64,000 nucleotides of DNA, from positions 467,336 through 531,335 of the forward strand of contig NZ_JBHYFK010000001.1 in assembly GCF_051859565.1 (NCBI RefSeq), written 5' to 3'. This DNA comes from Glycocaulis sp051859565. GTDB lineage: Bacteria > Pseudomonadota > Alphaproteobacteria > Caulobacterales > Maricaulaceae. Numbering within the stretch: the stretch's first letter is position 1; every line of letters starts with the position of its first letter. Shown piece by piece: positions 8,522-16,036 of this stretch. The notes under the pieces were generated by a model. It did no database searches, was not told the DNA's origin, and saw only the letters and a program-made list of their open reading frames with translations. Made by a program: the position numbers and the translations under genes.

Positions 8522-8761
8522 ATGAAGCTTCACACGAAAGATGGCCGTAGCCCAAAGCTCAACAGCGACGGCTTTCTAATATTGGAGATACGCCGTCGTG
8601 GCGCGAACGCAAATTCGGCAAATACCATTCTCACAAAGTCATTGGAATGTGCGGTCGAGATATTGAAGCATGTTCCTGATGCTGTGATCCGGATGGGCGA
8701 CAGTCCATCAAATCACTTCCGTTCCAGCAAGCTTTTTGTGGACGGCGTGCCGTTGAAATAA
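8522..8761 (+). CDS. Small hypothetical protein of low GC
   Basis: An open frame of 79 residues begins three bases after apt. I do not recognise a family. It is basic near the N-terminus (EIRRRGANAN) and has no membrane segment or signal peptide. Its GC content, roughly 49 percent by eye, and its A/T-ending codons differ clearly from the surrounding genes, which hints at recent acquisition. No strong ribosome binding site is visible (TAGGCA precedes the ATG), so translation may depend on coupling to apt. It is followed by a hairpin terminator. It could be a real accessory gene or a fragment of one. Confidence 0.45.
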   Translation: MKLHTKDGRSPKLNSDGFLILEIRRRGANANSANTILTKSLECAVEILKHVPDAVIRMGDSPSNHFRSSKLFVDGVPLK

Positions 8762-8771
8762 AGTCTGTGGC

Positions 8772-8810
8772 GAGGCCGGACCCGCGCCGGAGCGGCCCGG
8801 CCTCACTTCT
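8772..8810. terminator. Hairpin between convergent genes
   Basis: GAGGCCGG (8772-8779) pairs perfectly with CCGGCCTC (8797-8804) around a 17-base GC-rich loop, followed by ACTTCTTGTT. It lies between the low-GC ORF and the convergent S10 peptidase gene, so it could serve both. Confidence 0.6.
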
Positions 8811-8822
8811 TGTTGCTAAATT

Positions 8823-10322
8823 CTAGCGGTTACCCGCGGCCACGAACTCGCGCACATCACGCGCCAGCTGCTCGATCGAGGGGTGGTGCAGATACATCAT
8901 GTGCCCGGCCTCGTAATAGGTCAGTGTCACGCGTGACGGGTCATAGGCCCGCTGGTTGAAGGTCATCTCCGTGCCGAAGAAGGGCGTGGCGAGATCGTAG
9001 ATGCCGTTGGTGGCCAGCACCCGCAGGTCGGAGTTCTGCCGCATGGCGCGCTCCAGCCAGATCGAGGTGTTGAGGTAGGAGTTGTTGCCGCCGGCCTCGC
9101 CCGCATTCCAGTTCCAGTCGCGCACCCCGCCGAGCGTCACATAGGTGTCCGGGATGTTGACGCCGAGATTGCGGGTATAGTGCTCGCGCATGGCTGCGGT
9201 GTAGCCCGCCGAGATGCCATAGCCCGACGGATCACCTTCGGGGTTTTCCCGCAGGGAGTCCGGCTCCAGCCCGGCAAAGCGGGAATCAAACCGGCCCACG
9301 CTGCGGCCATCTTCGCGCAGTATCTCGGTGCGGAAGCGGTTCAAGGGCACGCGCAGGCTGGCTGAACGCAGATAGTCTGCCGACAGACCCGTCAGCTCTG
9401 CCATCCGCACGGCAGTGGCGTTGAAGCGGGCTTCGTCCACATCATGGCCGCGCAACAGGACGGGCAGGAACTCGTCGGTGGCAAAGTCGCGCGCATCGCG
9501 CAGGAAGGCGTTGAAATCATTGCTCCAGGCAGAGCGGTCCACCCGGTTATGGTACCAGGCGGTGGCCGCATAGCCCGGCAGCAGTCCGGTCAGGCCCAGC
9601 GGATTGTCAGGCCGGGCATTGGCCATCTCCATGACGACCGAGATCAGCACCACACCGTTGAAGGCGACATTGTTCCAGCCCAGCTCCAGCTCGTTCATCA
9701 GCGCCCCGATGCGCGTCGTGCCATAGCTTTCGCCCATCAGGTATTTCGGCGAGTTCCAGCGCCGGTTCTCGGTCAGCCAGATGCGGATGAACTGGCCGAT
9801 GGCGCGCGCATCCTCATTGACGCCCCAGAACTGGGCCGGGTCGGCATCGCCCAGCGCGCGGCTATAGCCGGTGCCCACCGGGTCGATGAAAACAAGGTCG
9901 GCTGAATCCAGCAGTGAATGCGGGTTGGAGCGGATGTCATAAGGCGCCGCGCCATCGTCTTCGGCCTCGGAGGGCAGGACCAGATGGACCGGGCCGAACA
10001 CGCCCATATGCAGCCAGAGCGAGGCCGAACCCGGCCCGCCATTGAAGATGAAGGCTACGGGCCGCGTGCGCGGATCAGACACGCCTTCGCGGATATAGCT
10101 CGTGGAGAAGATGGCGGCGGTTGCTTTCCCCTCGTCATCACGCAGGAAGGTCTCGCCGGCGACCGCCCGGTAGCGCACGCGCTGGCCGTTGGCAGTAACC
10201 TCGCCGCGGCTTTCAAACACGCGCGGTTCGCGTGGATCGTTTGCTGTATCGGGCGCCTGTGCGGCTGCGCCGGAAACTCCAAGGACAAGGGCTGCAAGCC
10301 CTGCTGCGATGGATCTGATCAT
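8823..10322 (-). CDS. S10-family serine carboxypeptidase-like secreted peptidase
   Basis: A 499-residue exported alpha/beta-hydrolase peptidase of the S10 family. A signal peptide ends near AAAQA (residue 22). The oxyanion/N-terminal motif NGGPGSASLW lies at 94-103, the nucleophile elbow GESYG at 197-201 (Ser199), the acid in NGIYDLATP (Asp443) and the histidine in EAGHMMY (His474), so the catalytic triad is complete. Such bacterial S10 proteins probably trim C-terminal residues of peptides in the periplasm; the substrate is not known. Start at 10322, with GGAGG five bases upstream. It is divergent from rlmJ. Confidence 0.92.
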   Translation of the reverse strand: MIRSIAAGLAALVLGVSGAAAQAPDTANDPREPRVFESRGEVTANGQRVRYRAVAGETFLRDDEGKATAAIFSTSYIREGVSDPRTRPVAFIFNGGPGSASLWLHMGVFGPVHLVLPSEAEDDGAAPYDIRSNPHSLLDSADLVFIDPVGTGYSRALGDADPAQFWGVNEDARAIGQFIRIWLTENRRWNSPKYLMGESYGTTRIGALMNELELGWNNVAFNGVVLISVVMEMANARPDNPLGLTGLLPGYAATAWYHNRVDRSAWSNDFNAFLRDARDFATDEFLPVLLRGHDVDEARFNATAVRMAELTGLSADYLRSASLRVPLNRFRTEILREDGRSVGRFDSRFAGLEPDSLRENPEGDPSGYGISAGYTAAMREHYTRNLGVNIPDTYVTLGGVRDWNWNAGEAGGNNSYLNTSIWLERAMRQNSDLRVLATNGIYDLATPFFGTEMTFNQRAYDPSRVTLTYYEAGHMMYLHHPSIEQLARDVREFVAAGNR

Positions 10323-10451
10323 GATGCCTCCCCGGTACGGCTGTGGTGCCGTTGTGATCTGGCGGGCAGGCTAGCCGCGATGCCTGACGCGTCAATGCGG
10401 ATGCGCGTTCACAATTGCGTGGCCTCGCCTGCCCGCCTAGAAACTCATCCC

Positions 10452-11345
10452 ATGAATTACCGCCACGCCTTCCATGCCGGAAACTTTGCCGATGTGCTCA
10501 AGCACGCCGTGCTGGCGCTGTGCCTTGAGCATTTGAAACGCAAGGACAAGCCATTTGCCGTCATCGACAGCCATGCCGGGATCGGCGCCTATGACCTGAC
10601 CAGCGATGCCGCACGGCGCAGTCCGGAATGGCAGCAGGGTATTGGCCGGGTGATGGAGGCGGATTGTCCCGCAGATGTGGAGCGCGTGCTGGCACCCTTG
10701 CTGCGTATCATCAAGGCTATGAATACGGGCGCAGACCTCACCGCCTATCCCGGCTCGCCGGAAGTCTCCGCCCGGCTGATACGTCCCGCTGACCGGGTGC
10801 ATTTGTGCGAACTGCACGAGGCGGACTCAAAGACGCTCGACAAGCGCTATGCGCTCAATGCGCGGGTGAAAGTGGAGCAGCGCGACGGTTACAAGGCGCT
10901 CAAAGCCCTGCTGCCGCCGCGCGAGAAGCGGGGCCTTGTCCTCATCGATCCGCCCTTTGAAAGCCGCGACGAGTTTGTGCGCCTTGCCGAGGCCGCGATG
11001 AAGGGGCTGGAGCGCTGGCCATCGGGTACGTTTGTCTTCTGGCGGCCGATGAAGGATATCTGGTCGCTCGACCGGTTTGACGAGGGGCTGGCCGAGTGGC
11101 TGGTCACCGAGCGCGATGTGGAGCCGTCATCCATTCTGCGCGCCGATATGTGGGTGCGTGATCTGGAAAGCGAGGGCAAGCTTGCTGGAGCGGGCCTCGT
11201 CATCATCAACCCGCCCCACACGCTCGAAGCCGATCTGCTGGTGCTGATGCCGTGGCTCTGCGAGGTGCTCAGACAGGGTGAGGGTGCAGGCTGGCGCCTC
11301 GATGGCATTGTCACCGATGAGATGGCGGCGAGCTGGGAGAGCTAG
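10452..11345 (+). CDS. rlmJ: 23S rRNA (adenine-2030-N6)-methyltransferase
   Basis: RlmJ uses SAM to methylate A2030 of 23S rRNA. The 297 residues start with the characteristic MNYRHAFHAGNFADVLKH segment, then IDSHAGIGAYDL (SAM-binding loop region) and the catalytic DPPFE motif of N6-adenine methyltransferases. The frame is open back to 9918, but the family N-terminus and antisense overlap with the S10 gene fix the start at ATG 10452. It is a stand-alone gene followed by a hairpin terminator. Confidence 0.94.
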   Translation: MNYRHAFHAGNFADVLKHAVLALCLEHLKRKDKPFAVIDSHAGIGAYDLTSDAARRSPEWQQGIGRVMEADCPADVERVLAPLLRIIKAMNTGADLTAYPGSPEVSARLIRPADRVHLCELHEADSKTLDKRYALNARVKVEQRDGYKALKALLPPREKRGLVLIDPPFESRDEFVRLAEAAMKGLERWPSGTFVFWRPMKDIWSLDRFDEGLAEWLVTERDVEPSSILRADMWVRDLESEGKLAGAGLVIINPPHTLEADLLVLMPWLCEVLRQGEGAGWRLDGIVTDEMAASWES

Positions 11346-11364
11346 GGGTTCTCACTTCCTGAAA

Positions 11365-11443
11365 CCCCGGACGCGAAGCGATCCGGGGCCTCTCTCCGCT
11401 TCTCCTGCCCGAGGTCCCGGCTCTGCGCTTCGCTTGGCCGGGA
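11365..11443. terminator. Two hairpins between rlmJ and the convergent hydrolase gene
   Basis: CCCCGGA (11365-11371) with TCCGGGG (11382-11388), followed by a pyrimidine-rich tail, suits termination of rlmJ. A second stem, TCCCGGC (11415-11421) with GCCGGGA (11437-11443), lies nearer the convergent hydrolase gene and may end transcription coming from the right. Neither has a long T-run. Confidence 0.55.
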
Positions 11444-11467
11444 GTTCACGAAAGAAAAGTCCAGGCC

Positions 11468-12919
11468 CTAGCGGCTCGCGCGCACCGTGAACACGCTCTC
11501 ATCGGGGCGGCGTGGCACGATCACTTCGATGAAATGGGTGGCGTAGCGTTTCAGGAATTGTTCCCCGTCGCCGGTCAGGCTGCGCAGCGGGATGAGGCCC
11601 GACCCCATGGCATCGCCGCGTTCAAAATAACTGATAAGCCTGCCGGGTGCCGGCGCAGAGAGCCCCGCAGCCAGCAAAGGCAGGCGGGCCGGCGTCATCG
11701 CCGATTTCAGCCCGCCCTGCTTCATCAGCTCGCGCCGGTCGATATGGAAGACGCGCCGCGAGGCATCGCGCCGGTTCACATGCACTTTTTTCAGTACGTG
11801 GCGCAGCGCGTATTCCTCCGGCCTTGAAACGGATGCACCCAGACCCGAGGCAAGCTCGTTTTCGGTGGGTGTGGTCAGCCAGACGAAATAATCATTGACC
11901 GGCAGGCCGGTATCATCGCGCACCGAGAACACGATCTGATAATGCTCATTGAAGGTGTCTGGCGCCATATCCTCTTCTGAATCGAGACTAGCGCGGCGGG
12001 CTTCGGCATCGGGCTGGACCAGCGTGCGGGTCGCGGCATTGACCGCTCTCCAGTCATCACGCACCTGCCGGTAGCCTTTGGCGTCATCGGTGCGCAAAGC
12101 CTGCAGGATCATTCGCCCCAGCCGCCCTGCGCCCGTATCGCCGCGTTCTGAGGGCTCGGTGATGTTGAGATGATGACGGTCGGGCAGCACGGCAAAGGCG
12201 GTGCTGTCCGGACCGCGCCGCGTCCACAAGCGCCGCCAGGGCAGGCCGTCATCGCCGCGCTGGCTGAAATCAACCGTCACCCCCTGCGGGTCGATATGGG
12301 CGCTGGCGGCGCGTACTGTGCCGTCCCAGGCGCTTTCGCCCAGAATGCCCATCGGCCGGAAGACATCGAGGCCGGTAATGACATAGGGCCGTGTGCCCGC
12401 CTCGCTGAAAACGCTCTTCCGGTCGCCCTCGCGCGATAGCCGGTCAGACAGAGCCAGACGCTCCTGCAGGGCCGAGCCATGCTCCAGCGCATGCAGGAAC
12501 TCGGTGCCGGTCTGGAAGCTGTTGCCAAACCCCTTGATCAGCCGCCCCAGCGCAGAGCGGCCCATCACCGCCAGCGGCGAGCCGAAATTGGCCGGAGCCA
12601 GCATGACGAGATTATCAACCGGCGCGCCGCCGCCCGCGTGTTCAAAGGCGAGCCATTGGCGCACGACCAGCGCGCCGGTGGAGTGGGTGATGACATGGAA
12701 GCGCGGGCCCAGCCTGCCATCGGCCTGCATCTCGGCGACAAGCTGACCGAGCCGCCGCGCGCTATCGGCCAGATGCACCTCGTCGGCCATGGAGGGGTAG
12801 CCGCCCAGCCAGACATGCTCCACGGCGAAGCCCTGTCCGCCGAGGAATCCGGCCAGCTTGCCCATCGATGTATCGCGGGCGCTCCAGCCATGAACAGTGA
12901 GCACGTGACGGGTCGGCAT
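11468..12919 (-). CDS. Alpha/beta hydrolase (lipase-like)
   Basis: A 483-residue protein whose first third is an alpha/beta hydrolase: LTVHGWS near residue 10 is the usual oxyanion HGW/HGxx turn, and ITHSTGALV gives the nucleophile elbow (Ser80), a GxSxG variant with His at the first position, as in some triacylglycerol lipases and phospholipases. APANFGSPLA follows as the usual lid-proximal segment. The C-terminal 200 residues are not recognised. No signal peptide is seen, so it is probably cytoplasmic. ATG at 12919, preceded by GGAG, is preferred over the frame start at 12967. The substrate is unknown. It sits 66 bases downstream of the exporter gene. Confidence 0.75.
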   Translation of the reverse strand: MPTRHVLTVHGWSARDTSMGKLAGFLGGQGFAVEHVWLGGYPSMADEVHLADSARRLGQLVAEMQADGRLGPRFHVITHSTGALVVRQWLAFEHAGGGAPVDNLVMLAPANFGSPLAVMGRSALGRLIKGFGNSFQTGTEFLHALEHGSALQERLALSDRLSREGDRKSVFSEAGTRPYVITGLDVFRPMGILGESAWDGTVRAASAHIDPQGVTVDFSQRGDDGLPWRRLWTRRGPDSTAFAVLPDRHHLNITEPSERGDTGAGRLGRMILQALRTDDAKGYRQVRDDWRAVNAATRTLVQPDAEARRASLDSEEDMAPDTFNEHYQIVFSVRDDTGLPVNDYFVWLTTPTENELASGLGASVSRPEEYALRHVLKKVHVNRRDASRRVFHIDRRELMKQGGLKSAMTPARLPLLAAGLSAPAPGRLISYFERGDAMGSGLIPLRSLTGDGEQFLKRYATHFIEVIVPRRPDESVFTVRASR

Positions 12920-12985
12920 GGCGGGTCTCCGGTAAGGTGAACCCGCCCATACTATGCCCGAAAGCACCCCCTGTGGACAGATTGC

Positions 12986-14233
12986 CTAACTCGGCGGGAT
13001 GTCTGGCTCGGCCTCGCCTACGCCAAACAATTGACCGCGCTCGGTAATTGCCACGATCACGAAGGCGATCACGCCAAGGGCCGCCATGCCCGCCAGCAGG
13101 GGAAAGACCGAGCCGTCGAAGGATTGACCGATGAGCGAGCCGAGGATCGCCCCGCCAATCGCTGTCACCGATCCGTAGAGCGCCGACGTCGTACCTGCGC
13201 GCTTGCCGGCCGGTTCCATGACCAGCGCGGAGAAATTCGCCCCCATCATCCCGAACAGCATCATGCCCAGCGTCAGCAGCGGGTAGAACAGCCAGAAGGG
13301 TGGTTCGGATATCAGCGCATAGAGCGCATGCCCGCCATTGATGATGATGAAGGCTATAATCGCGCAGTGGGAAATCCGGCGCATGCCATAGCGCTGCACG
13401 ATGCGCGCATTGATGATGTTGGCGACGGCCAGGCCCGCTGCGATACCGGCAAAGGCCAGCGCGAACCACACTTCCAGCCCGTAAAGCTCGCCCATCACCT
13501 GTTCGGCGGTCGCGATGAAGGCAAACAGCCCGCCAAAGATGAAGGCCGCGGCCATCATATAGCCGAGCGTGATGCGGTTTTTGGCCGCCAGCCAGTAACT
13601 CTTCGCCGCCGACCCGATCCGAACCGGGATGCGGTTTTCGATGCTGAGGGTTTCAGGCAGGCGTACCAGCATCCAGCCCCATAGCAGCCCGCCGCCCGCC
13701 AGCAGGGCGGCAAAGATCCATTCCCAGCTGGCAATGAGAAGGATGGCCTGGCCCAGACCGGGCGCGAGAATGGGCGCGGCCATGAAGAAGGTCATGGCGA
13801 TGGAGATGATCTGCGCCATCTTGCGCCCGGAAACGAGGTCACGCACGACGGCGGTCGCGATGACGCGGGTACCGGCTGCCGCGGCGCCCTGCAGTGCGCG
13901 CGCGGCCAGCATCCAGCCAAAGTCAGGCGCGGCCAGACATAGCAGCGTTGCCAGCGAGTATGCGCCCAGAGAGGCCAGCAATACCGTGCGCCGGCCCAGC
14001 GCATCGGCCAGCGGTCCGTAGAAAATCTGCGCAATCCCGAAGCCGAGCACATAGGAGGTGATGACCAGCTGGCGCTCATTGCCCATCGCATCAAACGCCC
14101 GGCCAATATCGGGCAGGGCGGGCAGCATGATGTCGATGGACAGCGCATTGAGTGCCATCAGCGCGCTCGTCATCGCGATCAACTCGGCCATGCCAAGCGT
14201 CGGGCGCTTCGGATCGGGGGAGGTGAGGGCCAC
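12986..14233 (-). CDS. Bcr/CflA-type MFS multidrug exporter
   Basis: A twelve-helix major facilitator superfamily protein of about 415 residues. ALSIDIMLPALPDIG in helix 1 and the GPLADALGRRTVLL loop between helices 2 and 3 are characteristic of the Bcr/CflA drug:H+ antiporter subfamily; RALQGAAAAGTRVIATAVVRD matches the helix 4-5 region. The start is uncertain: GTG at 14233 gives an N-terminus like its relatives, while TTG at 14263 follows a GGAAGG and would add ten residues. The substrate is unknown. It probably forms one transcription unit with the downstream hydrolase. Confidence 0.88.
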   Translation of the reverse strand: MALTSPDPKRPTLGMAELIAMTSALMALNALSIDIMLPALPDIGRAFDAMGNERQLVITSYVLGFGIAQIFYGPLADALGRRTVLLASLGAYSLATLLCLAAPDFGWMLAARALQGAAAAGTRVIATAVVRDLVSGRKMAQIISIAMTFFMAAPILAPGLGQAILLIASWEWIFAALLAGGGLLWGWMLVRLPETLSIENRIPVRIGSAAKSYWLAAKNRITLGYMMAAAFIFGGLFAFIATAEQVMGELYGLEVWFALAFAGIAAGLAVANIINARIVQRYGMRRISHCAIIAFIIINGGHALYALISEPPFWLFYPLLTLGMMLFGMMGANFSALVMEPAGKRAGTTSALYGSVTAIGGAILGSLIGQSFDGSVFPLLAGMAALGVIAFVIVAITERGQLFGVGEAEPDIPPS

Positions 14234-14322
14234 GGCAGGATGTCCAGAACAGGAAGGACGCAAAAACCTTCCACGTCCTGAAGCCTCTCTAGTTAGGCGG
14301 TGCGGACAGTTCCGTCGAGCGT

Positions 14323-15087
14323 CTAGCTGCCAAGCGCGCCGAACACGTCACGCGTCAGGCGCGGGTCGAAATGTTGGCCGCCATCGACGCACACGATCTG
14401 CCCCGACACCGAGGGCGTGGCGAGGAACCAGCGCAGCGTGCGCACCAGATCATCCGGCGTCGGCCCGCATTTGAGAGGGTTATCGTCATGCAGCCGCTCG
14501 AACGTGGCCTCGTCGTGATAGGGGCTCGGCAGGGTCAGGCCGGGCGCTACCGCGTTGACACGGATACGCGGCGCGAGGGCGCGCGCCAGCATCTCCGTCA
14601 TGGCTTTCAGGGCGGCCTTGGAGATCGTGTAGGAGTAGAAGTCCGCGTTGATGTTGAAAAGCTTGTAGTCGAGCAGGTTGAAGATCATCGCGCCTTCCGG
14701 AGCCTGCGCGGCGAAGGCCTTTGACAGGAGTATAGGCGCGAGCGTGTTGGCTTCCATATGCGCGCGGAAGCTCTGCGCGCTCACGCTCTCCACGCTGTCA
14801 TCTTCAAAGATCGAGGCGGAGTTCACCAGCAGGCTGACCGGCCCCATGGCTTTGGCGGCCTCCTCCATCAGCGTTTCGGCATTGGCACCATCGGAGAAGT
14901 CGGCGGCGAACACGCCAGCCTTTACGCCTTTGCCCTCAAGCGTCTGCGCCAGCGCTTCGGCGTCATCGCGCGAACGGTTGAAATGGATGGCGATCGCATA
15001 GCCGTCCTCGGCCAGCGCCTCGCAGAATGCGCGCCCTATACGCTTGGCCCCGCCGGTTACCAGCGCCGTCCCTTTGCTCTGTGCCAT
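14323..15087 (-). CDS. SDR-family pteridine reductase/FolM-like oxidoreductase
   Basis: A short-chain dehydrogenase of 254 residues. The cofactor loop reads TGGAKRIG, matching the TGxxxRxG signature of pteridine reductases (PTR1/FolM) rather than the usual TGxxxGxG, with NADPH preferred in that group. The catalytic Y-x3-K is in FYSYTISKAAL, and NSASIF replaces the NNAG motif. It is divergent from a PTPS homologue and folB, which supports a role in reducing dihydrofolate or dihydrobiopterin-type pterins. ATG at 15087 is chosen because AGGAG lies six bases before it. It could still be an SDR acting on another substrate. Confidence 0.8.
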   Translation of the reverse strand: MAQSKGTALVTGGAKRIGRAFCEALAEDGYAIAIHFNRSRDDAEALAQTLEGKGVKAGVFAADFSDGANAETLMEEAAKAMGPVSLLVNSASIFEDDSVESVSAQSFRAHMEANTLAPILLSKAFAAQAPEGAMIFNLLDYKLFNINADFYSYTISKAALKAMTEMLARALAPRIRVNAVAPGLTLPSPYHDEATFERLHDDNPLKCGPTPDDLVRTLRWFLATPSVSGQIVCVDGGQHFDPRLTRDVFGALGS

Positions 15088-15197
15088 GTCATGCTCCTGC
15101 ATCTGGGGCGAAACTAAACCTTGCGCGCGTGGTTGAAAGCCCCGACCTGCGGGCAGGGCTTACCTTGCACCGCCCTTCGCAGTATAGAGCGCGCGCC

Positions 15198-15545
15198 ATG
15201 ATGCTGATTTCTGCCCAGGTGAATATCGAAGCCGCGCACTTCACCCCGTTTGGGGATGAAGATGATACGCGCCGCCAGATTCATGGCCATTCCTATCTGG
15301 TGCGCGCCTGGGTACAGGCCGAGCCGGGCGTGGAAGATCTTGACCGGCTGCGTGAAAACCTGTTCTCGGCGGCGCTGCCGCTGGACCATGCCCTCCTCAA
15401 TGAGGTGGAGGGACTGGCCGGCCCATCGATGGAAGCGATTGCCGATTTTGTGGCGCAGCGCCTCGCCCCGCTCTGGCCCGGACTGAGAAAAGTTTCGGTT
15501 GCCCGGCCCACTCTCGGTTATGAAGTGGTACGAGAGCTCGCCTGA
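15198..15545 (+). CDS. 6-pyruvoyltetrahydropterin synthase/QueD-family protein lacking the catalytic cysteine
   Basis: A 115-residue protein of the PTPS/QueD fold. Zinc-ligand histidines are present at His14 (EAAHF) and in HGH (His29, His31), and the LDHALLNE segment supplies the Asp63-His64 pair. The catalytic cysteine normally four residues before HGH is arginine here, and the protein contains no cysteine at all. It therefore probably does not work as a standard PTPS or QueD; PTPS-III enzymes of folate synthesis also lack this cysteine but have glutamate. ATG at 15198 gives the family N-terminus. Its position with folB and a FolM-like reductase points to pterin metabolism. Confidence 0.82.
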   Translation: MMLISAQVNIEAAHFTPFGDEDDTRRQIHGHSYLVRAWVQAEPGVEDLDRLRENLFSAALPLDHALLNEVEGLAGPSMEAIADFVAQRLAPLWPGLRKVSVARPTLGYEVVRELA

Positions 15546-15585
15546 GCTGAAATCTCGCATTCCGCTGCCAAACAGGATTTCCGGC

Positions 15586-16005
15586 ATGAAACTGACGCCT
15601 GCCAATGCCGATGCAGCCCTTGCTGCACGCGCAGAGCCCGCCGCGAGCGGGGAGCGTCTGAGCGTGCGCGTGGAAGGCCTGCGTCTGGACGCGGAAGTGG
15701 GCGTCTATGCCAGCGAGCACGGCCGCAAGCAGCCGATTCTTGTCAGCCTCGAAGCCGAAGTGGCCAGCGAAGCGGCTCACCCGGAGGCCGATCTGGGCCA
15801 TGCGGTGAATTATGCCGCGCTGGCAGAAACCGTGCGCCAGGTTGTGGGCCGCCAGCATCATGAATTGCTCGAAGATCTGGCGCAGGCATTGGCCGATACC
15901 ATGTTTGCCGATCCCCGCATTGTGCGTATCGCCCTTAGAATCGACAAGCTGACCGCGCTTGATGATGCCGCTTCTGTCGGCGTCAGCTATGAGCGCTGGC
16001 GCTGA
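15586..16005 (+). CDS. folB: Dihydroneopterin aldolase
   Basis: FolB converts 7,8-dihydroneopterin to 6-hydroxymethyl-dihydropterin and glycolaldehyde in folate synthesis. The 139 residues have the family core after a 25-residue N-terminal extension: RVEGLRLDAEVGVYASEHG with the conserved glutamate, VNYAALAETV, LLEDLAQALAD, and RIDKLTAL with the conserved lysine. ATG 15586 is the best start by position; the ribosome binding site (CAGGAT) is only moderate. It lies 40 bases after the PTPS homologue and just before uvrC. Confidence 0.93.
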   Translation: MKLTPANADAALAARAEPAASGERLSVRVEGLRLDAEVGVYASEHGRKQPILVSLEAEVASEAAHPEADLGHAVNYAALAETVRQVVGRQHHELLEDLAQALADTMFADPRIVRIALRIDKLTALDDAASVGVSYERWR

Positions 16006-16036
16006 CGCCGCGCGCAAGACGGCCTATCTTTCCCTC

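Noticed and set aside
9918..10451. Upstream extension of the rlmJ frame
   Set aside because: The extension overlaps the 5' part of the S10 peptidase gene on the other strand; the RlmJ family N-terminus begins at ATG 10452.
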